From Exserohilum rostratum (taxonomy: Eukaryota; Ascomycota; Dothideomycetes; Pleosporales; Pleosporaceae): a stretch of DNA of 64,000 nucleotides. A program made the translations under genes and the position numbers. The notes below the pieces were generated by a model, which was given only the letters and a program-made list of their open reading frames with translations, was not told where the DNA came from and did no database searches. Shown one piece after another: positions 11,987 through 22,452 of this stretch (the first letter of the stretch is position 1; each line of letters starts with the position of its first letter). The stretch covers positions 2,790,001 through 2,854,000 of the forward strand of contig CP111151.1 in assembly GCA_026367775.1 (NCBI GenBank). Reading direction: 5' to 3'.

Positions 11987-13486
11987 ATGGGTCTGCTAGA
12001 TCTTCCGCCCGAGATTCTTGACCTGATCATTGACCGCACTGCGCCTGGTGGTCTGGAAAGCTTTGCCCTCTCATGCCGGACCATATACGGGCGAGCAAAA
12101 TCTCAAATCCAACGGCACAATGCTCTGAAAAGGACCTGGCGCCATACGACTAACTTGAGCTCAACTCGCCTGGGAGACACGTTGGATGTCCTGCATCAGA
12201 TCTCGCGTGAGCCTATCATTGCTGAGTACATTGAGGATCTGTCCCTATGGGATCGCCGGTCGGAAGATGAGGTAATGCACGACACTACTGCATACGACTT
12301 TCGCGACGACGCAAACGCAATGGAAGAGATCAAGAGCTTGCTGCAAAGAGCCGAGCATTACGCCAATATAGACGGAGAAGAGTGGTGGAGCCAGATTCTC
12401 GAAGAAGACGTAACACATGACGCTTCAACTGTGGACAAATTGTATGCAACCATCGCTTTGTTGAGTTTGTTACCAAATCTCAAAGTGCTCCAATTACCCG
12501 ACAGGTGGCATGAAGTCCGAGAAGGCGAGAGTGCCGAAGCTCTTGTTCCTGTTGTGCATGCTCTGGTCTCCATGTCCAACGGCCCGGGTCATCGACAAAA
12601 GCCTCTGGCGCAACTCGAGACCCTATTGCCATTCGTAGAGGAAGGATACGATACCAGGGTTGGCCTCCAATGTCTAGAACCTTTGATGACGTTAAAGAGT
12701 ATTAGAAATCTTTATGCAGTTAGCTGTTCTGCTGTCGACGAGGGCTGGGGAGGTCCTTCTTTTCGCTGGCTGAACCCAAACGCCAAGTCGCCATTGACCC
12801 GGGTCGAATTTGCAAGTTGCTGCATGGATGCCACGGGTCTTGCAAGTTTCTTGATAAATGTACCAGCTTTGAGAGTGTTCAGATACTCACACCAAACAAA
12901 ATGGCATGGTCTCCAACACGACTGGAACGCTGGTGAGATACTAGAAACGCTCGCCAACTATTGCAGCGAGACCCTTGTCGATATCGCTATAACCATTGAT
13001 GAACTGTTTGGTGAAATCATCAACGGTCTGTCTTCGTTTTTGCGTTTCACAAAGCTAGAGAGGCTAGAAGTCGACGTTGAGTGCTTCTGCGGACCACCGC
13101 TGGAAAGTGGTCAGCGACAGGGCGCGGATGCAAGGATTCCTGAGGGCGCAGTAGCGTGGGGTCACGCCGACATCCCGTGTATGGGCGACATGCTACCGGA
13201 AAGCGTGCGAGAATTGCATGTCAATACGAACTACCCCGAACCATCAGAACAAGCTCTCATATCCTTATTCAAAAACATTGTAGCGCGGCGCAAAGACAAG
13301 CTGCTGAACCTGCACACAGCCGTCATCCGACAGTACCGATCGTCAAGCGCAAAGCATATCGCAGCAAACCATGAAGTTAGAATGGAGGTTTTTGACGAAG
13401 GCGTGGAAAATCCGCGTCCAAGATCCATGATGCCACTTTGGAAGAGGGAATTTGACCGACGTGTAGGTGGTATTGTATCGTCCTAG
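11987..13486 (+). CDS. F-box-like protein
   Basis: Intronless 499-residue frame starting at an ATG. Residues 4-45 (LLDLPPEILDLIIDR, then ESFALSCRTIYGRA) fit the F-box pattern of fungal proteins, in which LPxEIL begins the Skp1-binding helix and an SxxC motif follows. The rest is a variable, Leu-rich region with repeated short helices (for example LLSLLPNLKVLQLPD) that resembles degenerate leucine-rich substrate-binding domains. By family it would recruit substrates to an SCF ubiquitin ligase; the substrate cannot be inferred. Pleosporalean genomes carry many such lineage-expanded proteins. The gene sits alone between long non-coding stretches. Confidence 0.8.
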   Translation: MGLLDLPPEILDLIIDRTAPGGLESFALSCRTIYGRAKSQIQRHNALKRTWRHTTNLSSTRLGDTLDVLHQISREPIIAEYIEDLSLWDRRSEDEVMHDTTAYDFRDDANAMEEIKSLLQRAEHYANIDGEEWWSQILEEDVTHDASTVDKLYATIALLSLLPNLKVLQLPDRWHEVREGESAEALVPVVHALVSMSNGPGHRQKPLAQLETLLPFVEEGYDTRVGLQCLEPLMTLKSIRNLYAVSCSAVDEGWGGPSFRWLNPNAKSPLTRVEFASCCMDATGLASFLINVPALRVFRYSHQTKWHGLQHDWNAGEILETLANYCSETLVDIAITIDELFGEIINGLSSFLRFTKLERLEVDVECFCGPPLESGQRQGADARIPEGAVAWGHADIPCMGDMLPESVRELHVNTNYPEPSEQALISLFKNIVARRKDKLLNLHTAVIRQYRSSSAKHIAANHEVRMEVFDEGVENPRPRSMMPLWKREFDRRVGGIVSS

Positions 13487-15079
13487 AGGTTTCCCCGGGG
13501 TTGGTGTGCTGTAGCATGGGGGCATAGATCGAGTGCCACCCCTTGTTACATCGGGAGCCAGCCCTCGAATCGCCGCTATTCGACGCATGACTCTTGCGTT
13601 GAGGCGCACAAAGTTTCTGGATCCTCCATAGTGCTGGTCGCAGACGGGCACAAAGGCGCTGCAGTGGGTACCGAAACCATCGAAGACATAGTATAAACAT
13701 GGAAGCAATTGAGAGAAGCCGAGGAGCATGGATAATTTCAGTACCGCGGAAAGCCTGTCTAGCGCACAGACAGTCCCATGGTTCTGGTCACAATTGCGTC
13801 ATGTCTAATAGCTCTCATTGCGATACTGCACTCTGGAGTGGGGGTGGTTGGTATGCCTTGTTGAGGTATTGATCTCCAGCAAGGATATCATGAGATCAAC
13901 AGCGGCGATTTCAGCCGCCAATGATATCGTCGCAACCCTGTCGAAAACAATCCATCACTCTATTTGGTACAGGAACATCCATTTCCAGAAAAATTCTAGC
14001 CTTTCTTGGATTCGTCCAAGCGACATTGCCCATAAGAATGAACGGTCTTAATCTGTGCGGTTGCCGCTTTTGAACGAACAAAGCACTTGTCAGAGCAAGG
14101 AACCTGTTAAGTTCATTTCCCGAAGCCGCGGCGCTCGGAATGTAACTGCCAAAAGGAGGAGCAGAGTTAAGCCGCCGCTAGTATGACTCGGCTTCGAAGC
14201 AGCTACATACAATACGGGCTTCTCCGGCAGCAGGAGGCTTCGGAAGTCGGGAACGATCGAATCATAGCGGATCAGGATTCCGCTGCGATCGTTGTTATCT
14301 GAGAAACTGTACGATCCATATGCATCAACACTATGGTACATACGCAGTCTGCATCGAGACCCTGATCCACATCGACTAATGCTGCATGCAGGGCAAGTTT
14401 GCAAATCGTGAGGGCTATAGAGACCCTTTGCCACCGAGATCGCGAAACGATGCCGCCATTAGCTGCATAAATCATCCGAATTCGATTGGTCAACACTATC
14501 TCATTTATCGGCCAATTAGATCCAACCCTATTTCAACGTCTTTCAAGCAGTCGTACAAGACGCTGGATGCAATCTGTTGTAAGTTCAAGTAAAGACTAAT
14601 TCGATTGTTACATGTTCATTACGTACACTGGAGCTCAACCCTGGAAGTACTGAGATATATGGGAAGCAATAAATACGAAGATCCACGGCGTTCAGGAAAT
14701 GCGTGCTTGGAAACCTGTATCATAGTATGTTTTTTGGCTAGAAGACTCGCAAGTATGACATTCTCCACTCTTCTATATACCAGCATATATTCTAGACCAT
14801 GGTTCAGCTCTCCCTTTACGGAACATATCTTTCATTGTCAAAGTATTGAGCTACATTCACATGAACGTAAACTCCTCTTTACATTCACCAGAAACATGTA
14901 TAAATGGCTTCCTGTCTGCGCATTCATTTCTCTCCATCGCAACAGCGACCTCAAAAACCAAAGTCCTCTACTCTCTTCGCAGAAAACCACCAGCGTTTTA
15001 ATACTTAATACTCTAATTATCTAATTTCCTAAAACATCCAAACTACAACAACCCTAATATTAACAACCAAACAAAAAAC
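13487..15079. other. Intergenic region upstream of the secreted-protein gene
   Basis: About 1.6 kb without a supported gene. A plus-strand frame at 14605-15024 lacks an ATG at its boundary and has no protein-like composition. The stretch just before 15080 is A/C-rich, as expected for a fungal 5' UTR. Confidence 0.55.
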
Positions 15080-15427
15080 ATGTACGCCCCAACCATCGTC
15101 TTCACCGCCATCCTCACCCTCGCATCCGCGAACCCCGTCTTCCCCGTCGCAAAGCCCTACCTCGGCACCGCGTCCGGCGTCTCCCCCACGACTCCCTTTG
15201 TCCCCGCTGGCTCCGGCACGCTCACCATGCGTGATGCAGCAGCCCCCTTCGTGGGCCTGAACACCGAGGAGACGATGCTGCTGAAGTATTTCACGTGCTC
15301 TTACCTTTGCCGCGTCAAAAATGCGGTTAAGTGTGAGTGCGGCCCGAAGGTCAAGGGCGCTACTCTGGCCGATGTTGTCAAGGCGCTGCATAATTCGCAG
15401 ATTACCATTACAGAGGTTAAGGGTTAA
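15080..15427 (+). CDS. Small secreted protein with four cysteines
   Basis: Intronless 115-residue frame with an ATG in an AAAACATG context. Residues 1-17 form a signal peptide with a hydrophobic core (TIVFTAILTLASA), likely cut after ASA. The mature protein has a Pro/Thr/Gly-rich N-terminal half and then a compact C-terminal part with Cys at 73, 77, 85 and 87 (TCSYLC and KCECG). The even number of closely spaced Cys suggests two disulfides. I do not recognise a family. Size, secretion signal and cysteines fit the broad class of fungal small secreted proteins, some of which are effectors, but nothing in the sequence proves that role. Confidence 0.75.
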   Translation: MYAPTIVFTAILTLASANPVFPVAKPYLGTASGVSPTTPFVPAGSGTLTMRDAAAPFVGLNTEETMLLKYFTCSYLCRVKNAVKCECGPKVKGATLADVVKALHNSQITITEVKG

Positions 15428-15746
15428 GGAGTGATATGTGGTATGGTTTGTGATGTAAGAGGAGGAGATGGAGGATGAGGTGATGGTGGTAGTGGACGAG
15501 GGGGCTAGGTGGTGTGTGCAGGTGTTTGAAGGGGGAGTGGGAGTGGGAAGGTTTACTGGGAGTTTTTCGTTTTATTCTCCGGGATGAAGAGATAGATGCA
15601 GGTATATCTCAATTGATCGTCAAGGGCTCCAAAAAGAAAAGGTGAAATATCTGGCTATGGCTTTACCTGGGGAATGGGCATCTTGGATACTGGTTTTCTA
15701 ATAGTGTCTTCAATCAAACTACAGCTTCCTTCCCATCATCATTAGC
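15428..15746. other. Intergenic region between convergent genes
   Basis: A G-rich 3' flank (GGTGG and GGAGG runs at about 15460-15560) of the secreted-protein gene, meeting the 3' end of the dehydrogenase gene. No further feature is seen. Confidence 0.6.
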
Positions 15747-16744
15747 TCACGCTTTCCCCTTGTCAGCATCAAGTGCATCCTGAATCGGCTTCAACATGTT
15801 TTGCATATCAGCTTGAGTAAAGTCTTGACCTGTGCCCCTTCCGGATGGTGGTTGAACGCCCCATTCTGGAATCAGTCTTGTACCGTCCAAGGTAATCTCT
15901 AGCACGCTTCCACAGGGGTACTCTTTCTTCTGCAACAGGTCGAGAAGACGGGTCGCGCAAATTTCGGGAGTCAGGGCTCTTTCCTCTGTAAGCGAGAACT
16001 GTTGTCTCTTTGATGCGTCCATTAGGGGCGTTGCTACGCCTGCGGGACACAGCGTGGTGATCTTAACGCCCGTCATGGGCTCGCTGTGTACCAGAGACTT
16101 GACGAATCCCACAATGGCGTGCTTGGTTGCGCAGTACAAGGGCGCCGCCAAATTACCTGCGATACCCGCAACAGATGCCTGTGTCGCGTCAGTTTTTGTA
16201 GTAACGCAAGTCGCTAATGATGTTGGTGAGCAGCTGGATTCATGCTGTATAACTTACAATGATGCAAACGCTCGCTCTCTTTCCTTTCCCTAGGCTCTTT
16301 CTGATCGCCAGTCTAGTCAACTTGACTGGATGGTTCACATTGACATCTACCTCCTTGTATCCCTCATCCTTCTCCGGATCTTGCCAAAAGTTGGAAAATG
16401 CGGGTTCGAATAGTCCGGCGCAAATCGCATATGCGTCTGGAACATCATTCCAGCGTTTCTCGCACTCGTCGAAGAGCTTGTCAAAGTCGGACCAGCGCGT
16501 CACATCTGATTGCACGTAGACAATATTGCTTTTGCCGGCCGCAAAGGCATCAAACTCCGGTGTTGTCTTAAGGTCTGCAACAAGAACCCGCGTACCAAGT
16601 TCATATGCTTGCTTTGTCACATTCAATCCGATACCTTTACGTGGTAAGCGTCAAGTACAAGCTTGTAGGTGGGGAGTACCGACCTGATGCGCCTCCGGTA
16701 ATTAGCAGGATTTTGCCATCCAGCGGTTGATCGATAGACGTCAT
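15747..16744 (-). CDS. Short-chain dehydrogenase/reductase (classical SDR, HPGD-like)
   Basis: Three exons on the minus strand: 16684-16744, 16258-16634 and 15747-16178, giving 289 residues. Introns are 16635-16683 (GTCGGT...AAAG) and 16179-16257 (GTAAGT...ACAG). The first splice completes the cofactor motif TGGASGIG at residues 16-23. The catalytic set is Ser148 (ASVAG), Tyr161 and Lys165 (YCATK). The usual NAG motif reads CAG. An acidic residue after the second strand (VADLK) favours NAD over NADP. The Rossmann fold and overall length fit NAD-dependent alcohol dehydrogenases related to 15-hydroxyprostaglandin dehydrogenase; the natural substrate is unknown. A second SDR lies about 850 bp upstream on the same strand. 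Confidence 0.88.
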
Positions 16745-17598
16745 GTTTGTCTTGTCCAGATTTGAAAATTCCGTATCCGCAAAGTAAATTGCAAGTAGTG
16801 GTTATGAGATAAAAGGCTCTAGATAGGGGTTGCAACGTGTGTCGTTATAGATGGGCGGAAAACAGGTCCCGCGCTATATGTATCGATACCCGAACAAAGC
16901 GGGCTTTCGGAAAGAGGGGTACATGCGAAGTCCGGGCGCAACAAGCTGCTGCTACCTCACTAATGCCACAGCGGGGGACTTGACTAACTGCAATTTACTT
17001 TTGATAGCCCTTTGTACATACGGAATTCCAATTCAGGGCTCCCTATATACGCGAGCTATTTCTTGCTTGTCAGCTGCGCGGGGTGGTAGTTCTCGCGAAC
17101 CGTGCAGCTATGCAGTACGACTATGTTAGGTAAGCCCCTTGCATTGCACGCAAACTAGTCCATAATTAACTCTATGCCATGACGGACTTTGAAGCAAAGA
17201 ATAGGAGAGGTGGAGACACGGAAGCCGAAAGCCAGTCGTCCCGAAAGCGGGGGTACCTCATGGAACCCTGTCTGACTTCCCCGCATAACGTCTACGACAG
17301 CCACCCCCATAACGCCGCTATACCTTCGTACGCCCACATGTCGATAACGAGGGTCCTATACCTGGTTCTCGAATAATACAGGTTCAATACCAAATTGCCG
17401 ATTCCCAAGGTGTCTGAGCAGTATGAATGGCGTCAATATTATGCCAAGCTTTGGCCATTCTGGTAAAGAAGTGAAATCTGCCCAAAAACTCCATGTAAAC
17501 TTGTCAAAGGGTGAGATTTTAGGTTTAACATAGCTGAGCATGATGACATTGTACGTAGTTTATACCTCAAAATCGCCGCCATGCTTAAGATATTGTAT
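16745..17598. other. Intergenic region between two same-strand dehydrogenase genes
   Basis: Promoter of the downstream SDR gene and 3' flank of the upstream one. No supported gene; short frames lack starts and splice logic. Confidence 0.6.
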
Positions 17599-18407
17599 CT
17601 AGGCAATCCAGCCTCCATCAATCGGTATCGCAGTACCAGTAATATACTTTGACTTATCAGAAAGAAGAAACTCGACTAGATACGCAATCTCTTGAGGCTC
17701 TCCCCTTCGCTTAAGCGGAACATCGGATGGGGCACCATCAAATTGATCAGCTATTTCCGCAAGTTCCTTCATCATCGGTGTTTGGATTTGTCCACTATTT
17801 GCAGTCAGCATCAACTCTCAGATTCGTAGGATGTTTTGAATGATACGTACGGGCAAATGCTGTTGACTCTGATTTGTCTCGGTGCGACTTCATGCGCGAC
17901 AGCTTTTGTCATACCTATGACGGCATGCTTGGAGACTGCGTACGCGGAGCCGCCTGGTCCAGCTTTCAAGGCGGCATAACTTGCTGCATTAACAATCGAG
18001 CCTCCATCTTTCATGTTGGGAACTTGTGCTTGAAGACAGTATCGCACGCCGTCCCCATTGATGCCATAGATGAAATCCCACTCTTCATCTGACATCTTAT
18101 CCATAGGGGTACCAATGCTTTTGGTTCCAAGGACACCCGCAAAGTTTGCTGCACCGTCCAATTTGCCGAATTTCTTGACGGTGGCGTCAATCCAGTTGTT
18201 AACATCAGCGCGCTTGCGTACATCAACGACATGAGTCATGACATCAGCGCCAGACTTCTTAAGTTCTGATTCCAAGTCTTTCAATGGCTTTTCTTGAACA
18301 TCGGCAAGAGAGAGTCTTGCACCTTGGCTCGCAAAGTATCGCGCCATCGCTAAGCCCATTCCTGAGGCCGCTCCTGTTAGAGCAATGACTTTGCCTTGGA
18401 GAGACAT
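17599..18407 (-). CDS. Short-chain dehydrogenase/reductase (classical SDR)
   Basis: Two exons on the minus strand, 17851-18407 and 17599-17794, give 250 residues, typical of the family. The intron 17795-17850 is GTACGT...ATAG. The start is the ATG at 18405-18407 (MSLQGKVIALTG), because the longer upstream frame opens only at TTG. Motifs are TGAASGMG at residues 11-18, an Asp after strand two (LADVQ) favouring NAD, a variant NAG motif (NFAG), Ser143, and Tyr156/Lys160 in YAVSK. After the splice come ICPGQIQTPM and the C-terminal ITGTAIPIDGG typical of this group. A cytosolic oxidoreductase is predicted; the substrate is not inferable. It may be paired with the neighbouring SDR, although the two are not closely similar. 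Confidence 0.9.
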
Positions 18408-18505
18408 GGTGCAATACGAGGTTTTCTGGAGATGTATTGTGTTGGAAGAGAAGCCCTTGGCTAGATTGAATAGTAGTTTGATCAAAGTGTACTTTGCAGA
18501 GGCCC

Positions 18506-18693
18506 CTATTTAACTGTGCGCGAATTTAAATAGACCGTATACAATACGGCTATCCATGCAATACCAAGTGTATACGAACCTATAACCTGGACACGACGGA
18601 AGGCTTGGTTCCCCTCATTTTCCTCTTGGGGGTTGGCGGGAGGTGTCCTGCCCATGATACCCAAGAGGCATCCGACTACCAGTATCAAGCCGG
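18506..18693 (-). CDS. Possible C-terminal exon of a small membrane protein
   Basis: A 62-codon minus-strand frame with two hydrophobic segments (LILVVGCLLGIM and TLGIAWIAVLYTVYL) flanking a polar loop (NPQEENEGNQ), ending in TAG 98 bp upstream of the dehydrogenase start. It begins right after a splice-acceptor-like GAATAG, and a stop lies just before that, so an upstream exon would be needed. I could not find a convincing one, and an internal ATG would leave only 48 residues. It may be a real exon, a tiny gene or a relic. Confidence 0.25.
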
Positions 18694-18700
18694 CTATTCA

Positions 18701-20064
18701 TCCAGCCGCTTCCGGTATCCTAGGTGGGAAACTTGAATGAATGCATCCTAAAGTTGATTTCTACAGGAACCATGGATAAAATTATACTATCACACACCAA
18801 GCGTTCGACATCTGCTGTATGAGTAAACATGCATTACCAAGGTCGTCATGACTACGCCAAGACGGACGCGCGACAACATAGTAGACTTAGCTTACCTATC
18901 TTGTTATAGCTGAATGTGGGGAGAAATGCACATGATCTGCTGTAAAATGAACACGGCAATGCATTTTCCGGTATCCGGTGCATCCGCCCTGGTCTACACG
19001 CTGCGGCAATGTAGGCATCCGTGCAGGCCGAATATCACGGAGGCTTCAATTGGAAGAATCAGCTCGGCTGAACGCAGGAAACCCTCGACTAGCCATAGTA
19101 CGTTAGTAAAAGAAGTATCTAAATTAATATAAGGCGAAACATAGTCTATACTATACTTTGAGAGTGGTGCGACTTACTCTAAAGCCACTCTAGACTTATT
19201 TTGAACTTGTTAATTCATCCAGGTACAGTGTCATGAAGACGCACTAAACTCTCATAGGCGGATGGTATTCCGATACCTTTAGTTGCTCCCTCGGTTGATA
19301 TATGTCTTTTCCAGATTCTCTCTGCCCGCCTCAGACATATCCCGTGAATCGTGCAAAGGGATTTCGGTACGAGCGTTTTCCCGATCGCTTGCCATCAGCC
19401 AATGACTTCATGCTGTCATTTGGCCACTTCGCGGGGCTGTTCGCAGACGATTGAAGTGATGCACATATAAAGCTTGGGTTGGATTCTAGGGTTCCAGCAG
19501 ATGTGAGCAGAGGCGATGCTATGAAAATCCAAAACAAAGGCTCAATAGTTTGTTAACAGAAAGTAACAGAATATGGTAGCACTGGAAGCGGTAGGTGCAT
19601 ACGAGGTTGGGATAACCGAGCAACGTTTCCAAGATGCAGTGTTAGTTAATGAAGATGAAACACATGTAGTTATAGGAAACAGCACCCGTGAGATGTTCAG
19701 TACTACGCCGTTGAAAGACATGTGCAACATGCAGTAGCACAAGGGCCCACAAGGCGTAACATATGGGGGCTTGGCATGACGCAGTGACTCGTTCAGTCGG
19801 ACCCCCGAGAAATAATTTGGCGGGGCACCAGAGGTAACGCGACATCGCATGCCACACGCTTTGCTGCCTAGTTACACAGCCACGTCGACTTTACGCCTCT
19901 ATATCACCCGCCGCCAGAACCATTTCCACACTCACGCATTCCCGCTCTTCACCATAGGACGAAAGCACAAGGCCCACCGCCAGCAGGCGCAGCAGGAAAA
20001 GCCGTGGCGCAACGGCGAGAAAGGTCGCAAGGGCAAAGGTAAAGGCAAAGGCAAACGCGGCAGA
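18701..20064. other. Intergenic region upstream of the sirtuin gene
   Basis: No supported gene. The last 216 bases are open in the sirtuin frame from an ATG at 19849 and encode a Lys/Gly/Arg-rich run at about 20020-20060; they are treated here as 5' UTR, with an N-terminal extension as the alternative. Confidence 0.5.
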
Positions 20065-21374
20065 ATGGGTCAAGACGAGTCGAGAGTCGTGGATCCAGAT
20101 GCGCCTCCGCAGACGCTCAAGGCGCGTACGCTGGACGCTCTAGCGCAGTATATCAAGGATGGGCGCGCGCAGAAGGTTGTCGTCATGGTAGGCTCACACG
20201 CGACGGGACGGACAGCGACAGCAGGCTGATGGGATGAAAGACAGGAGCTGGCATCAGCACTTCGGCAGGCATACCGGACTTTCGCTCGCCCGATACGGGA
20301 CTCTATGCAAACCTCGCGCGGCTCAATCTACCGTATCCTGAAGCTGTCTTCGACATTGCCTTCTTTCGCAATAACCCCGAGCCCTTCTACGCCCTCGCAC
20401 AGGAACTATACCCCGGCAAGTTTAGACCGACGATAACACATTCGTTTGTGAATCTGCTGCATCAAAAGGGACTGCTGCTCAAGCTCTTTACACAGAACAT
20501 CGACTGTCTTGAACGCGAGGCGGGCGTCCCAGGCGATAAGATTATAGAGGCACACGGCAGCTTTGCGACGTAGGAAGCACCTTTTGCACAATACCCCTTT
20601 TGTACATATATGCTGACATATGCCAGACAACGCTGCATCGACTGCAAGAAGCCGTATCCCGAAGAGCGCATGCACGAAGCTATCGAGAACAAGTCCGTAC
20701 CCCACTGCGTCGATGCTGAGTGCAATGGCTTGGTCAAGCCTGATATCGTTTTCTTCGGCGAACAGCTTCCCTCTTCATTCTTCGACAACCGCGACCTCCC
20801 CGCCGAGGCTGACCTGTGTATCGTCATGGGTACATCGCTCTCCGTCCACCCCTTCGCATCGCTGCCCCAACTCTGCAGAGACAAGACACCACGACTGCTG
20901 ATAAACTCAGAGAAAGTGGGTGACATGGGTTCAAGAGCCGATGACGTCTTGTTGTTGGAAGACTGCGATGCAGGTGTAAGGAAACTGGCTGAGGCTTGTG
21001 GGTGGTTGGAGGAGCTAGAAGCCCTTTGGGCTACGACAGCACCGGCTGGAGAGCCCGTGGCACCAAAGGAGCAAGTCAAGAAGAATCGTGATGAGCTTCT
21101 CGAAGACGAAATCGAAAAGCTCACCAAGGAGGTTGAAGAGAACCTTAGGCTTAGCAAGGCGCAGCATAAGTGGCTTGAGAATCACATCGACAAGAAACTG
21201 GCCAGGATACAAGACGACAGAGCGGACGAAGAGACCCCTAAAACTAGCCTGCAGCCAAATAGTGATCCAAACTCGAAGACGCTGGCGCCTGTAGCGAGTC
21301 CTGGAGAAACCAAATCGGACCCCGGAGGTGGGCTGGAGCATGTGTTTCCGCATCTGAAGAAGCCTTCGTTGTGA
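20065..21374 (+). CDS. HST2: NAD-dependent protein deacetylase, Hst2/SIRT2-type sirtuin
   Basis: Three exons, 20065-20187, 20241-20569 and 20627-21374, give 399 residues. Introns 20188-20240 (GTAGGC...AAAG) and 20570-20626 (GTAGGA...CCAG) restore frame inside conserved motifs. Residues 42-58 are the NAD-binding TGAGISTSAGIPDFRSP. QNID is at 126-129 and the catalytic His is 146 in AHGSF. The zinc Cys are 154, 157, 178 and 183. KPDIVFFGE and GTSLSVHPF follow. A charged, probably coiled-coil C-terminal tail from about residue 315 is typical of fungal Hst2. Expected activity is NAD-dependent lysine deacetylation in cytosol and nucleus. The start gives MGQDES, a possible N-myristoylation site. An upstream in-frame ATG at 19849 would add 72 basic residues. 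Confidence 0.93.
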
Positions 21375-21528
21375 ATGATTCAATGAATAGACGGATAAAT
21401 GAAAATGCATTTGAGATGTATATTGGTGTAAAGATATGCGGTTCATAGATTCATGGGGAGCGATGATATTTAGCCTGCATTCTGAGCAGCAGGCGCCATC
21501 TCGGGTTTCTTTAGATGCAAAGAAGATT

Positions 21529-22452
21529 TCAAAGCATAGTCTTGGTATATGTTTGGTAGTTTAGTAGTTTGTTGTTTGCCGATCGTCTAGACATCATATC
21601 GTAAGCTACTTTTCCAAAAGTATGAATAGAAGGGGAGAAGTAATCGGAAAGAACATGAAGAATACTCACAGTTCGCGCCCATTGCCTTTCTCAGCTTGAG
21701 CGTTACAGCCTCGGCGTCCAAGTCTTTCTTGTCACCGGTCTGGATCTCGACGGCATACGTCCTGATGACTTGCTTCACCTGTCCGCTCTGGAAGCTCATC
21801 TTGGCTTTGCGCATGACCTTTGTCTGGGGACCTATTACACAGAACGATATCAATATCTGCCATCCACCTGGAGATGCATAAAAGAATACGTTTGGTCGAA
21901 ATGCATCTCAATCTGGTATTAGAGCTCGGAAGATATAGAAAGGATACATACCTTGCCAAACGACAAAAGCAAACTTGACACGTTCACTGTACTCGTCGTT
22001 TCCTAGCTTCATCCTCACATAGGCATATGCTGCCTCGTCGTCGCCAAGACTCTCCGTCATCTCAGAGATTTCGCCTGTGCCTGTGCCCGCCAGTTTCAGG
22101 TTGTCTGATGTGGCCGATGCATACTACCATTACTCATTAGCACTTCTATTGAGACACGGTTTCCCTTCAGATTGGGCATCATGGACACCGGAACAGCTGG
22201 TCTCGTGACGACCATCTCAATGCGTTGGCAACGACAACGACGGATTCACGAAAGCCCTTTTGCAGTACATGTAGATGGCAAAACATGATACGGTAGGTAT
22301 TCCAGTGGGTGGAGGTGAAGCCAGAGCATCATGACATGGCACACGCAACATACCTTCAAGATAAGCCACGTTGTGTCCGATTTATCCGAGCGCACATCTT
22401 CGTACGCCTGTGCGATATCAGGGTCGTTGAGGATATCCGCTGCAGCAGGCAT
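21529..22452 (-). CDS. Coactosin-like actin-binding protein (ADF-homology domain)
   Basis: Minus-strand exons are 22354-22452, 21952-22123, 21670-21831 and, less surely, 21529-21605. Introns are 22124-22353 (230 bp), 21832-21951 and 21606-21669, all GT-AG. The product carries an ADF-H domain over most of its length: an N-terminal helix (IAQAYEDVRSD), TWLILKYA, GDDEAAYAYVRMK, VKFAFVVWQG, then KVMRKAKMSF and a C-terminal helix. Coactosins bind F-actin through this domain and slow its capping. The last exon is uncertain: GTGAGT follows codon GCG AAC T, and two adjacent acceptors are possible, giving a tail of about 25 residues. Without that splice the frame ends near 21587 with an atypical Cys/Ser/Phe tail. 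Confidence 0.82.

Noticed and set aside
16405..16430. GGTTCGA, resembling the tRNA B box
   Set aside because: It lies inside a dehydrogenase exon. No A box or cloverleaf can be formed around it.
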